A DNA stretch of 19,797 nt from Candidatus Kapaibacterium sp. (GCA_023259575.1 JALRHN010000020.1:1-19797), one strand, 5' to 3'; shown: positions 1 to 7,994, numbered from the stretch's first letter. Program-made: numbers and translations. Notes: generated by a model from the letters alone, not told the origin.

Positions 1-1
1 A

Positions 2-562
2 GTAGGTAAAACAAATACATTAAAAGTATCTGAACTTAACACAGTAAATACAAATCGTTTTGAATTACCACCAGTTTTCGCTCCTGATATGTTCGATGTT
101 CGTTTTGCTAATAATTCTTATGTAGCAAATGGCAATGACATGACAATCCGCGTTCAAGGTGCTGAATTCCCAATGACTCTTACTTCACAAGGTCTAACAG
201 GTACTTATACTGCTATTAATGCAGCTACAGGTGAAATCTTAGGTGTTGTAAGTTCATCAAATGCATTAGTAATTAATAATTCTAATGTATCTACAATCAA
301 ATTAGCTAAAGTACTTAATGCAGATGCAGCAAATGTTGAGGTATATCCTAATCCTGCTACAAATGCTTTAAATGTACGTACAGCTACAACAGGTGCAGTA
401 TCTGTAAATATGCTTGATATCTTTGGTAATACTGTAGCAACATCTTCAATCAATGGTAATGCATTGACAATTAATACAGATGAATTTGCTAATGGTACTT
501 ATACATTAACAATTTCTGTTAATGGTGTTATCACAACACAAAGAATCGTTATCAATCGCTAA
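2..562 (+). CDS. T9SS-secreted protein, C-terminal part (5' end outside window)
   Basis: The reading frame is open from base 2 to a TAA at 560-562, giving 186 residues with no start in the window, so this is the 3' part of a larger gene. The last ~75 residues form a type A T9SS sorting domain: VEVYPNPATNALNV, then MLDIFGNTV, then FANGTYTLTISVNG and a basic end (TQRIVINR). In this family the domain directs export across the outer membrane and is cut off or anchored at the surface. Upstream is an FELPPVFAPDMFDVRF segment resembling the ELPP motif of the next gene. The body is rich in Thr, Asn, Ala and Val with a beta-strand character, which suggests an abundant surface or structural protein. 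What the mature protein does cannot be told from this fragment. A strong terminator follows the stop codon. Confidence 0.9.
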   Translation, partial: VGKTNTLKVSELNTVNTNRFELPPVFAPDMFDVRFANNSYVANGNDMTIRVQGAEFPMTLTSQGLTGTYTAINAATGEILGVVSSSNALVINNSNVSTIKLAKVLNADAANVEVYPNPATNALNVRTATTGAVSVNMLDIFGNTVATSSINGNALTINTDEFANGTYTLTISVNGVITTQRIVINR

Positions 563-586
563 TATTTCAGGTTAACTGATTATTTA

Positions 587-620
587 GGGTAACAGAGTCC
601 TCTCTGTTGCCCTTTTTTTT
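587..620 (+). terminator. Rho-independent terminator after the T9SS protein gene
   Basis: An 11-base-pair stem (GGGTAACAGAG at 587-597 with CTCTGTTGCCC at 602-612, one G-U pair) closes a TCCT loop and is followed by eight T (613-620). This is a textbook intrinsic terminator. It ends only 13 bases before the ATG of the next gene, so it may also attenuate that gene. Confidence 0.93.
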
Positions 621-633
621 ATGTAGGACATTT

Positions 634-1356
634 ATGTTTAGATATATAATAGGCATTATACTCTTTCTGTTTAATATAGAACAAGGTGCTTCTCAATCTC
701 TGGAATTATCATTTTCGGATAATAATAGTCCTAAACCATTAACATTAACTATGGGTTTTAGATCAGGTGCTACTTTAGGGATAGATACTGTTTATGGAGA
801 GAAAGAATTACCACCATTTCAACCAATTGGTACTGGACATGCAGTACTGGTATTGGATTTGGATAAAAATAGAACATATTCGAGCTTGATAGACTTATAT
901 GCTTATAAGGATATTAGAAGCATGGAACCTATTAATATAGCGGATACGTTTTGGATTGCCTTATCCCCATGGACACAGGATAGAAAACAAATGGAGTTTA
1001 CTTGGAACTGGCCTCTTGATAGTGGCTTGGATTCCATCGTAATTATGGATAAAGGAGGTGTTGCATTTAAAACTTCTTTAAACTCTAATAAATCAGTGAT
1101 AATAAAACCTAATGATTTTGGGGTTGGTCCAATTACAATTGAAAACTACTATGTAATAATGTATAGAAGTAAAACTGTAAATAGTATAAATCAGGAAGTA
1201 AATGAAGAGGAATATTTTAATGTATATTCATTGCTAGGAAACTGTGTTTTGTCACATGAGAAGTATAATGATATCCATATAAAAATACAAGAAATGCAAC
1301 ATGGCTTCTATATATTACAATCTCCTTCACAAACACTAAAAATTAAGAATTTCTAA
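634..1356 (+). CDS. Exported protein with ELPP motif and degenerate T9SS-like C-terminus
   Basis: This is a 240-residue protein. The ATG at 634 is chosen because it begins a good signal peptide (MFRYIIGIILFLFNIEQGASQ); an earlier TTG in frame lies inside the terminator stem and is unlikely. The mature part contains GIDTVYGEKELPPFQP (about residues 49-64), which resembles the ELPP segment of the preceding T9SS protein. A beta-rich domain of unknown function follows. The last ~50 residues (YFNVYSLLGNCVL, then MQHGFYILQ and LKIKNF) look like the second half of a type A sorting domain, but the usual YPNP strand is missing. It probably goes to the periplasm or cell surface. Whether T9SS still recognises this tail is uncertain. 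The next gene starts 5 bases after the stop. Confidence 0.8.
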   Translation: MFRYIIGIILFLFNIEQGASQSLELSFSDNNSPKPLTLTMGFRSGATLGIDTVYGEKELPPFQPIGTGHAVLVLDLDKNRTYSSLIDLYAYKDIRSMEPINIADTFWIALSPWTQDRKQMEFTWNWPLDSGLDSIVIMDKGGVAFKTSLNSNKSVIIKPNDFGVGPITIENYYVIMYRSKTVNSINQEVNEEEYFNVYSLLGNCVLSHEKYNDIHIKIQEMQHGFYILQSPSQTLKIKNF

Positions 1357-1361
1357 TAGAA

Positions 1362-3560
1362 ATGAACAATATACATCCATCACAACATCAAAGTAATTTT
1401 CTGACATTCATGGCAAATAAGTCAGAGATACTTGTAGATACTTATCTTGACTTACAAAAAGGAATTAAACAGGGAAATGAATATTCTCAGTCCTTAATAG
1501 ACATAGCAATAACAATTGAAGAATATATTTCTACATTCTTACAAGATAAATCTGGTTATGGTGCATTAAAACAAAAATTACTTTTAGAAAAGTCAATAAT
1601 ACAGGCAAAGACAGAATTTACTAAAAGGGCATTGATTAGAAATAGAGGTATCTTATTAGGAGAAAAAGCATTGGACAATCCAATAGATATATTGGAAAGT
1701 CTATGTAAAGAATTACAAATAGATATTACAGAAGATAAAGAACTCGATTTTTCGAATATTGCATTGCATATAGTATCTCTAACAGAAGACAAGCAAGAAG
1801 ATTTAATTAAACAAGCCGAAGCAATTTACTTTTCACTTAGAGAAAAAGGGAAAATAAGTAATTGGATAAGTGAATTTGCAGGTAAAAAATTAGATTATGA
1901 ACATCTAGAAAAAGCGGAGATCGAAGAAACAGACGGAATAGTGAGTTATAGTTCAAGTCATCATAGAAAAAGAGATGGTTTTGCTTTAACAGATAGAAGA
2001 GGATCAACTCGTGAGATAACAAAACAGATTGACTATTGTATGATATGTCATGAAAGAGAAAAAGACTCATGTTCTAAAGGATTACATGAAAAAGATGGAT
2101 CTATAAAGAAAAATCCTTTAGGAGTTGATATCAAGGGATGTCCACTAAATGAAAAGATCAGTGAAATGCACTTCTTAAGAAGAGAAGGATATCCAATTGC
2201 AGCATTAGCAATGATAATGTTAGATAATCCAATGTGTGCTGGCACAGGACATCGTATTTGTAATGATTGTATGAAAGGATGTATTTTTCAAAAACAAGAA
2301 CCAGTCAATATTCCTAATGTAGAAACATCTGTTTTATCTGATATTCTAAATCTAAAAGATGGATTAGAACTATATGGCTTTTTAATGCAATGGAATCCAC
2401 TTAAAGTAGAAAGACCATATGCATTAGATTATAATGGGAATAAAGTACTTGTTGTAGGATTAGGTCCTGCTGGATATACATTATCGCATTATCTTTTAAA
2501 TGAAGGCTTTGCTGTTGTAGCAGCTGAAGGTTTAAAAGTAGAATCAGCTTTAGAAATTTATAATCTTAGTAAAGAATCAAACTTACCTTCATTTAAAGAT
2601 GTAATAGAGAAAGAATTAGATGAAAGAATAATTTCAGGATTTGGAGGTGTAAGTGAATATGGAATTACTTCAAGATGGGATAAGAACTTTTTAACGGTAT
2701 TACAATTACTATTAGAAAGACGAAAGAATTTTAAGGTATTAGATGGCATTCGATTTGGTGGAACGATTACAGCAGAAGATGCATGGAAACTTGGTTTTAC
2801 TCATATTGCTTTAGCTACAGGTGCTGGTAAACCAACATTGATACGCTTAAAAAACAATTTAAGTAGAGGATTAAGAAAAGCATCTGATTTTTTAATGGCT
2901 TTACAATTAACTGGTGCAGCAAGAAAAGACTCATTATCAAATCTTCAAATATCTTTACCAGCACTAGTTATAGGTGGTGGTTTAACAGCAATAGATACAG
3001 CTACAGAAACCTTGGCATATTATCCAATTCAAGTTGAAAAGTTTTATGAAAATGCCAAAAGATTATTAGAAATTGATAACAATTACTTGATCAATACATT
3101 TGATGAAGAAGAGTTAACACAAGCCAATATATACTTTGAACATGGTAAGATAATTCATGATATAAGAAAAAAGGCACAAGAAAACAATGAAAAACCTGAT
3201 TTTTTACCTTATTTGAAAGAATGGGGTGGTGTTACTTTGGTTTATCGTAAAAATCTACAAAGCTCACCAGCATATAGATTGAATCATGAAGAAATTAATG
3301 AAGCATTAGAAGAAGGAATTAAGATCATTGAAAATCTTAATCCCGTAGAATGCATATTAAATGATTATGATGCTATAGAATCAGTACGATTTGTTGATTC
3401 GACAAGATCAGACAAAGAAATTATACTTCCAGCCAAAACAGTATTTGTAGCTGCAGGTACATCACCAAATATTACATATGAAAAAGAATATCCTAAAACA
3501 TTCAGAATGCAGGACTCAACAGGATATTATCAGCCTTATAAAGCTGCGCATACATCATAA
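1362..3560 (+). CDS. GltD-like FAD/NAD(P) oxidoreductase with eight-cysteine N-terminal domain
   Basis: A 732-residue protein of the glutamate synthase small-subunit/pyridine nucleotide-disulfide oxidoreductase superfamily. Residues 1-220 are an extra helical, charged region. Eight cysteines follow at 226, 229, 237, 260, 292, 300, 303 and 307, enough to bind two Fe-S clusters as in GltD. An FAD-binding VVGLGPAG lies at 364-371, an ATGAGKP motif at 485-491, and a second dinucleotide site IGGGLTAIDTATE at 537-549, where NADPH would bind. FVAAGTSPN (695-703) is the typical C-terminal FAD contact. The protein then ends within about 30 residues, in ...YQPYKAAHTS. That resembles the middle rather than the end of the long (over 1000 residues) relatives I recall, so it may be truncated. 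It probably passes electrons between NAD(P)H, FAD and Fe-S centres; the substrate is unknown. The start follows the preceding stop by 5 bases. Confidence 0.82.
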   Translation: MNNIHPSQHQSNFLTFMANKSEILVDTYLDLQKGIKQGNEYSQSLIDIAITIEEYISTFLQDKSGYGALKQKLLLEKSIIQAKTEFTKRALIRNRGILLGEKALDNPIDILESLCKELQIDITEDKELDFSNIALHIVSLTEDKQEDLIKQAEAIYFSLREKGKISNWISEFAGKKLDYEHLEKAEIEETDGIVSYSSSHHRKRDGFALTDRRGSTREITKQIDYCMICHEREKDSCSKGLHEKDGSIKKNPLGVDIKGCPLNEKISEMHFLRREGYPIAALAMIMLDNPMCAGTGHRICNDCMKGCIFQKQEPVNIPNVETSVLSDILNLKDGLELYGFLMQWNPLKVERPYALDYNGNKVLVVGLGPAGYTLSHYLLNEGFAVVAAEGLKVESALEIYNLSKESNLPSFKDVIEKELDERIISGFGGVSEYGITSRWDKNFLTVLQLLLERRKNFKVLDGIRFGGTITAEDAWKLGFTHIALATGAGKPTLIRLKNNLSRGLRKASDFLMALQLTGAARKDSLSNLQISLPALVIGGGLTAIDTATETLAYYPIQVEKFYENAKRLLEIDNNYLINTFDEEELTQANIYFEHGKIIHDIRKKAQENNEKPDFLPYLKEWGGVTLVYRKNLQSSPAYRLNHEEINEALEEGIKIIENLNPVECILNDYDAIESVRFVDSTRSDKEIILPAKTVFVAAGTSPNITYEKEYPKTFRMQDSTGYYQPYKAAHTS

Positions 3561-3588
3561 TATCATAGCGATATGTAATCAAAATCGG

Positions 3589-3596
3589 TAGTTTTG
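3589..3596 (+). promoter_or_regulatory. TAnnTTTG -7 box upstream of lipA
   Basis: TAGTTTTG matches the Bacteroidota -7 consensus TAnnTTTG exactly and lies 27 bases before the lipA ATG, implying a leader of about 20 bases. No clear TTG -33 element is visible at the expected spacing, so this rests on the -7 box and its position. Confidence 0.5.
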
Positions 3597-3623
3597 CATC
3601 GTACCTAAATTAAGAGATAGAAT

Positions 3624-4535
3624 ATGTATAAAGATACAGAAGCAATAATAGAAAATGTATTTACCTTACCGGTAATTCAACAAGAAATGCCGATTATTAC
3701 TAATCGTAGACCAGAATGGTTAAAAGTGAAAGCCCCAGGTGGCGAAACATATGCTCATTTAAAATCTATGATGCGCTCAAAATCTTTGCATACAGTGTGT
3801 GAAGAAGCAAAATGTCCAAATATTACAGAATGTTGGAATGCAGGAACAGCAACATTCATGATATTGGGGGATACATGTACAAGATCTTGTGGTTTTTGTG
3901 CTGTGAAAACAGGTAGGCCAATGCAATTAGATGAACATGAACCATTACATGTAGCCGAAGCTATACAACAAATGAATTTAAAGCATGCAGTAATTACATC
4001 AGTAAATAGAGATGAAAGAGCTGATGGCGGTGCATCTATTTGGGCTGAGACAATTAATAAAGTAAAAGAGTTAAATCCAGGATTAACAATAGAAGTACTT
4101 ATTCCAGACTTCAAAGGAAAGATGGAAAATTTACAAAAAGTGATTGATGCAAGACCCGATGTGTTGAATCATAATACCGAAACAGTTCCAAGTTTATATA
4201 AAAAAGTACGTCCACAAGGTAAATATCATTGGACACTAAGCGTGCTAAAAGAATGTAAATCGCAAGGGCTTAGAACAAAAACAGGAATAATGCTTGGATT
4301 AGGCGAAGAAAAAACAGAACTATTACAAGTAATGCAAGATTTGAAAGAAGTTGGTGTGAATATTTTAACCTTAGGACAATATCTTCAACCTACAAAAAAT
4401 CATTTGCCAGTAGACAGATTTGTTCATCCAGATGAGTTTAATGAATATCGGTTAAGAGGTTTAGAAATGGGATTTGATATCGTAGAGTCTGGCCCATTAG
4501 TTAGAAGTTCCTATCATGCAGAACGTCACATTTAA
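3624..4535 (+). CDS. lipA: Lipoyl synthase
   Basis: LipA inserts two sulfurs into protein-bound octanoyl groups, giving the lipoyl cofactor of pyruvate and 2-oxoglutarate dehydrogenases and the glycine cleavage system; it is a cytoplasmic radical-SAM enzyme. The 303-residue product has both expected clusters. C59, C64 and C70 (CEEAKCPNITEC) hold the auxiliary [4Fe-4S] cluster, and C85, C89 and C92 (CTRSCGFC) form the CX3CX2C radical-SAM site. The C-terminal RSSYHAE supplies the conserved serine ligand of the auxiliary cluster. Length is normal. It is the first gene of a likely four-gene operon, with the next start 2 bases after its stop and a TAnnTTTG box upstream. No lipB or lplA is present in the window. 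Confidence 0.98.
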   Translation: MYKDTEAIIENVFTLPVIQQEMPIITNRRPEWLKVKAPGGETYAHLKSMMRSKSLHTVCEEAKCPNITECWNAGTATFMILGDTCTRSCGFCAVKTGRPMQLDEHEPLHVAEAIQQMNLKHAVITSVNRDERADGGASIWAETINKVKELNPGLTIEVLIPDFKGKMENLQKVIDARPDVLNHNTETVPSLYKKVRPQGKYHWTLSVLKECKSQGLRTKTGIMLGLGEEKTELLQVMQDLKEVGVNILTLGQYLQPTKNHLPVDRFVHPDEFNEYRLRGLEMGFDIVESGPLVRSSYHAERHI

Positions 4536-4537
4536 TA

Positions 4538-5308
4538 ATGAGATTTGTATTACTTGGAACTGGAACATCTACAGGAATTCCCTGTGTTGGTTGTGAATGC
4601 GATACATGTATGTCTGAAGACATAAAAGATAAAAGATTAAGAACATCCTTGCTTATTCAATCGGAAACAACAACAGTTATAATTGATACATCGGCAGACT
4701 TCAGACAACAGATGCTGAGGCATTCTGTAAAACACATCGATGGGATTGTTTATACTCATCATCATTATGACCACATCAGTGGATTTGATGATGTAAGACC
4801 ATTTAGTTTTTTTGGCAATAATATACCAGCAAATGTATATCTTATGCCAGAAACACTACAAAATATGAAGCAAGTTTTTTCATATGCATTTGATGAAAAT
4901 GTTCAAGTTGGTGGTGGCTTACCAAATGCAGCATTTACTATTATTGATGATAAATCATTCACTATAGGTGATATACACATTCAACCAATACCTTTAAAAC
5001 ATGGATCTTTAAGAGTTAATGGTTATCGAATAGGTAATGTTGCCTATTGCACAGATACTAATCATATACCAGAAGAATCTTATGAATTATTAAAGGATCT
5101 AGATATTCTAATTTTAGATGCTCTAAGGTATACAAAACATCCAACACATTTTACTATAGAACAAGCATGTATTGAAGCAAAAAAAATACAAGCAAAAAAA
5201 ACGTACTTTACTCATATAGCTCATCAAATCAGGCATAAAGATTGCGAAGATATATTACCAGATTATTGTTATTTAGGTTATGATAATCTTGAATTCATAA
5301 TAGATTGA
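4538..5308 (+). CDS. PhnP-like MBL-fold metallo-hydrolase
   Basis: A 256-residue metallo-beta-lactamase-fold phosphodiesterase-type hydrolase. It opens with LLGTGTSTGIPCVGCECDTC; C16, C19, C21 and C24 resemble the structural zinc site of PhnP relatives. The catalytic metal motif is THHHYDH (H74, H76, D78, H79), with further likely ligands at H155, D173 and H226 and a THFTIEQA segment around H204. PhnP cleaves cyclic ribose phosphates in phosphonate breakdown, but no phosphonate genes are present, so that substrate should not be assumed. The gene starts 2 bases after lipA, so translation is probably coupled, hinting at a housekeeping or lipoate-linked role. Family assignment is firm, function unknown. 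Confidence 0.88.
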   Translation: MRFVLLGTGTSTGIPCVGCECDTCMSEDIKDKRLRTSLLIQSETTTVIIDTSADFRQQMLRHSVKHIDGIVYTHHHYDHISGFDDVRPFSFFGNNIPANVYLMPETLQNMKQVFSYAFDENVQVGGGLPNAAFTIIDDKSFTIGDIHIQPIPLKHGSLRVNGYRIGNVAYCTDTNHIPEESYELLKDLDILILDALRYTKHPTHFTIEQACIEAKKIQAKKTYFTHIAHQIRHKDCEDILPDYCYLGYDNLEFIID

Positions 5309-5329
5309 ACTTAGTATTATAAAAAGAAC

Positions 5330-5956
5330 ATGAAACCAAAAGTCACCTCGGCTACTAGAAATCCTTTGGCTATGAAGCTTGTACAACCTCTTACAAGAGA
5401 ATTTGAAGTCACTGTAAGACCAATACAACATCCAAGTTTATCAATCTTATCACCTAAGCATGAAAAGGAATTTCGTAGTGCAATTCCTTTGATTCAAACA
5501 AATCCTGAAGAAGCAATAAAGATATTAAAAGGTTTAGAACAACGATATCCTGCAGTTCTTCCTGTATTAAATAATTTAATTTCTGCTTTATTATCAGCCG
5601 GACAAGACGAAGAAGCTGAAATTAGAATAGTAGAATTATACAGAGAATATCCAGATTATATCTTTTCAAAAATCATGTACGGTGAATATTGTCTTTTACA
5701 CGATAAACTAGAAGAAATTCCTAAAGTATTTAGAAATTTATGGGATCCTAAACTACTGTATCCAGAAAGAGATGTCTTTCATGTTTCTGAAGTAACTGCT
5801 TTTGTTGGTTTTGTAGGTTTATATTTCTTTGCAATTGGCGATATGAAATTAGCTCAAGAATACTATGAATATCTCTATAAATTAGCCCCAACCAATCCGC
5901 AAACATTAAGAATGAAAAATGTATTATTCCCTGAGATAGAAGGGTATATTCAATAA
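5330..5956 (+). CDS. TPR-repeat protein of unknown function
   Basis: A 208-residue soluble protein without signal peptide or membrane segment. About residues 50-140 and 160-195 read as tetratricopeptide helices: NPEEAIKILKGLEQRYP, then LLSAGQDEEAEIRIVELYREYP, and FAIGDMKLAQEYYEYLYKLAP with the usual NP ending. Such repeats bind protein partners. The first ~40 residues are a basic, proline-containing segment. It lies 21 bases after the metallo-hydrolase gene, with AAAAAGAA just before the ATG, and is likely part of the lipA operon. Its partner cannot be named from the sequence. Confidence 0.75.
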   Translation: MKPKVTSATRNPLAMKLVQPLTREFEVTVRPIQHPSLSILSPKHEKEFRSAIPLIQTNPEEAIKILKGLEQRYPAVLPVLNNLISALLSAGQDEEAEIRIVELYREYPDYIFSKIMYGEYCLLHDKLEEIPKVFRNLWDPKLLYPERDVFHVSEVTAFVGFVGLYFFAIGDMKLAQEYYEYLYKLAPTNPQTLRMKNVLFPEIEGYIQ

Positions 5957-5960
5957 TTAT

Positions 5961-5981
5961 CAATCATTATCAATATGATTG
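5961..5981. repeat. Small inverted repeat before the AtuA-type gene
   Basis: CAATCAT (5961-5967) and ATGATTG (5975-5981) can pair around a 7-base loop in the 49-base spacer; ATTATCAAT-like words also repeat next to it. No T-run follows, so it is not a terminator. It could be a protein site or an mRNA processing hairpin. Confidence 0.35.
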
Positions 5982-6005
5982 CAATAGAATTCAGTATAAA
6001 AAATT

Positions 6006-6341
6006 ATGAAAATCTTACTTTCTAAAATAGCGCATGCAAGAAGTGGCGATAAAGGCGATGCTGCTAATTGTGGTGTAATAGCATTTAAAGAAGAATGGTA
6101 TCCAATTTTATCAGAAGTATTAACAGAAGAAAAAGTCAAAGAGTATTTTACCGGATTAACTCTTGGTAAAGTTGAACGATATGAGATTCCACATTTATGG
6201 GCACTCAATTTTGTATTACATAATACTTTAGGTGGTGGTGGAACAGTTTCACTTAAATTAGATGCTCAAGGTAAAACAATAGCATCAGCAATGCTGTTGA
6301 TGGAAATTGAAGTACCCGAGCACTATAGAAATCTAATTTAG
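6006..6341 (+). CDS. AtuA-type C-terminal (ferredoxin-fold-like) small protein
   Basis: A 111-residue protein matching the small domain found at the C-terminus of, or encoded beside, AtuA/DUF1446 proteins of acyclic terpene utilisation. The conserved start is intact: KIAHARSGDKGDAANCGVIA (residues 7-26). The second conserved block is LNFVLHNTLGGGGTVSLKLD (67-86), close to the family's usual wording. The biochemical role of this domain is not established. The large AtuA partner is not in the window. The gene sits at the end of the lipA operon, 49 bases after the TPR gene, and converges on the gene downstream of a LiuC-like hydratase. Terpene and leucine breakdown both use such hydratases, so a link is possible but inferred. 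Confidence 0.82.
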   Translation: MKILLSKIAHARSGDKGDAANCGVIAFKEEWYPILSEVLTEEKVKEYFTGLTLGKVERYEIPHLWALNFVLHNTLGGGGTVSLKLDAQGKTIASAMLLMEIEVPEHYRNLI

Positions 6342-6382
6342 TCCAAAAAATAATGTGACAATCTTTATAATCCCAAAACATC

Positions 6383-7162
6383 TTATTCAAATAAGCTTTT
6401 TACTTCTCCTACACTTATAATAAGAGTGTTTTTTAATGCATCATGCTTTGGATCATTTCTGTTTTCTGTATTGATTTTTAACTTAGAATCAAGATTTTTC
6501 ACTTCTGTAAAAATAGATTTAATAGCTTCTACTCTAGAGGCAGTTAATGTTGGGTCTATTTCATTTCTAAGATTTTGTGGTTGAGTAGGGCTTGCTACTG
6601 GAACAGGGACTTCATTCTTACCTTTTTTCTTAGCTTTTATTGCTGGAGCAGCAATTTGTACAGGTGGTGGGGCAATATCTGGTAATAATGTGATATTGAT
6701 ACTAAGATTTCTGTTTTTCTTAAGCATTTCCTTTATATCATTTAATGCTTGAATAGACTCTGCAGATAATGTATTTCCTGTATACTCAAAAGCTTTAAAG
6801 CTATATAACTCCATGCCTGTATAGAGTTTTTGCACTGTGAAATCTTTAGTGATTTCTTGATACTTTTCAGCAGGTTCTAATACTATATTTTGTCTAGATT
6901 TTACGATATCAAATCCATTAAATAATATCGTATATGAAGCACCAGATTTTAACGCTGCAGAATACATTCCTGTTTTAGGATGAGATTTTGCATTTGCAAC
7001 TTTATTTCCAGCTTCATCTGTGATTTCATAATCTGTCCCAACTGCAGTACCCGATTGAATATCACGAATGATGCCCTTTAATAAAACAGTTGAAGTGTTT
7101 TGAGCATTAATTGTTATGAATGCACAGCTATAAAAAACACATATTGTGAAAAGAAAACGCAT
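6383..7162 (-). CDS. Exported protein with degenerate OmpA-like C-terminal domain
   Basis: A 259-residue protein with a signal peptide (MRFLFTICVFYSCAFITINA, cleavage near 20-21). Residues ~25-112 look like a carboxypeptidase-regulatory-type beta sandwich (GIIRDIQSGTAVGTDYEITD), common in Bacteroidota envelope proteins. From ~130 the pattern LSAESIQALNDIKEMLKKN followed by a strand resembles the first half of an OmpA peptidoglycan-binding domain, and LTASRVEAIKSIFTEV (206-221) resembles its second half (normally LSxxRAxAV). Between them is a Pro/Lys-rich stretch (~162-200) where OmpA domains carry the GHTD motif, which is absent. Peptidoglycan binding is therefore doubtful. It lies 17 bases after the hydratase gene and is probably cotranscribed. 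Confidence 0.7.
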   Translation of the reverse strand: MRFLFTICVFYSCAFITINAQNTSTVLLKGIIRDIQSGTAVGTDYEITDEAGNKVANAKSHPKTGMYSAALKSGASYTILFNGFDIVKSRQNIVLEPAEKYQEITKDFTVQKLYTGMELYSFKAFEYTGNTLSAESIQALNDIKEMLKKNRNLSINITLLPDIAPPPVQIAAPAIKAKKKGKNEVPVPVASPTQPQNLRNEIDPTLTASRVEAIKSIFTEVKNLDSKLKINTENRNDPKHDALKNTLIISVGEVKSLFE

Positions 7163-7179
7163 AAAAGTTCCAAATAAAA

Positions 7180-7935
7180 TTACTTATGTAAAAAATGATG
7201 TATTCCTGATTTACAATCTTCTGTCATGCGGGTAAATGCATTCATAGAAGCAGCATATCGTAAACCAGATTCTAAACTCATACCATGCAAATTATTAAGC
7301 ATTTCTTTAGTTAAAGCCATAGATGAAGAACTATTGCTGGATAAAATTTGTGCAAGCTCCATCGTTCTGTTTTCTAACATTTCATCAGAAACACATTCAG
7401 TAATCAATCCTATCATTTCTGCATCAGAAGCACTGATATTCTCGGCAGATAGTAAAAGTTGTCTTGCTTTTGTATCACCTATTTTTCTAATTAAATATAC
7501 CATTACAATTGCAGGAATAAACCCAATTCGCACTTCAGAATATCCAAATAATGCAGATTTGCCTGCAATAATAAAATCACAAACTGTTGCTAATCCACAA
7601 CCACCGGCGATAGCGGCTCCATGAACTTTAGCAATAACAGGTTTTGGACATGTAAAAATAGTATGAAATGTTTTTTGTAACAGTAATGAGTCATCTAAAT
7701 TTTCTGTAATCGAATATGTAGACATATGTTCTAGATATTCTAAATCTGCGCCTGCACAAAAAGCTTTGCCATTTGCATCTAAGATAATAACCTTTATATC
7801 AGATCTATTGCCTAATTGAATAAATGCTTCTGCTAATTCTTTAAGAACTGATGGGTTTAAAGCATTCCTTTTTTCTGGACGATTTAGCGTAACTCTCGCA
7901 ATAGTTTCTTGTTCAGAAATTGTGATAAAGTTCAT
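7180..7935 (-). CDS. Enoyl-CoA hydratase family protein, methylglutaconyl-CoA hydratase (LiuC)-like
   Basis: A 251-residue crotonase-fold enzyme. The start at 7935 (MNFITISEQETIARVTLNRP) fits the family; an in-frame extension to 8040 would add 35 residues that match nothing in crotonases and would overlap the divergent gene. The oxyanion-hole region CAGADL (60-65) and GAAIAGGCGLATVCDF (106-121) are present, as is YSEVRIGFIPA with the catalytic-type E134. The other glutamate of classical hydratases (in GGGCELAM) is Gly114 here, as in AUH/LiuC-type methylglutaconyl-CoA hydratases. That points to leucine or terpene-derived acyl-CoA breakdown rather than general beta-oxidation. The exact substrate is not provable from sequence. 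A TAnnTTTG box lies upstream on this strand. Confidence 0.85.
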   Translation of the reverse strand: MNFITISEQETIARVTLNRPEKRNALNPSVLKELAEAFIQLGNRSDIKVIILDANGKAFCAGADLEYLEHMSTYSITENLDDSLLLQKTFHTIFTCPKPVIAKVHGAAIAGGCGLATVCDFIIAGKSALFGYSEVRIGFIPAIVMVYLIRKIGDTKARQLLLSAENISASDAEMIGLITECVSDEMLENRTMELAQILSSNSSSSMALTKEMLNNLHGMSLESGLRYAASMNAFTRMTEDCKSGIHHFLHK

Positions 7936-7964
7936 TGTTTTGCAAAAAAACAGAGATGAAATTG

Positions 7965-7972
7965 TAGCTTTG
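7965..7972 (+). promoter_or_regulatory. TAnnTTTG -7 box for the CefD-like gene
   Basis: TAGCTTTG fits TAnnTTTG, and a TTTG at 7939-7942 lies 22 bases upstream as a possible -33 element (about 20 expected). The implied start near 7979 gives a leader of about 55 bases before the ATG at 8034. Confidence 0.5.
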
Positions 7973-7994
7973 CAGCCGTTTGATATTCTACTTG

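Noticed and set aside
607..633. Upstream TTG start for the exported ELPP protein
   Set aside because: It lies inside the terminator stem and would place residues before a signal peptide that begins well at 634.
1556..2749. Several minus-strand frames inside the flavoprotein gene
   Set aside because: They are antisense shadows of a clearly coding frame with conserved motifs.
6382..6401. Hairpin CTTAT-TCAA-ATAAG with T-run between convergent genes
   Set aside because: The stem has only five AT-rich pairs and overlaps a coding end, so it is too weak to call a terminator.
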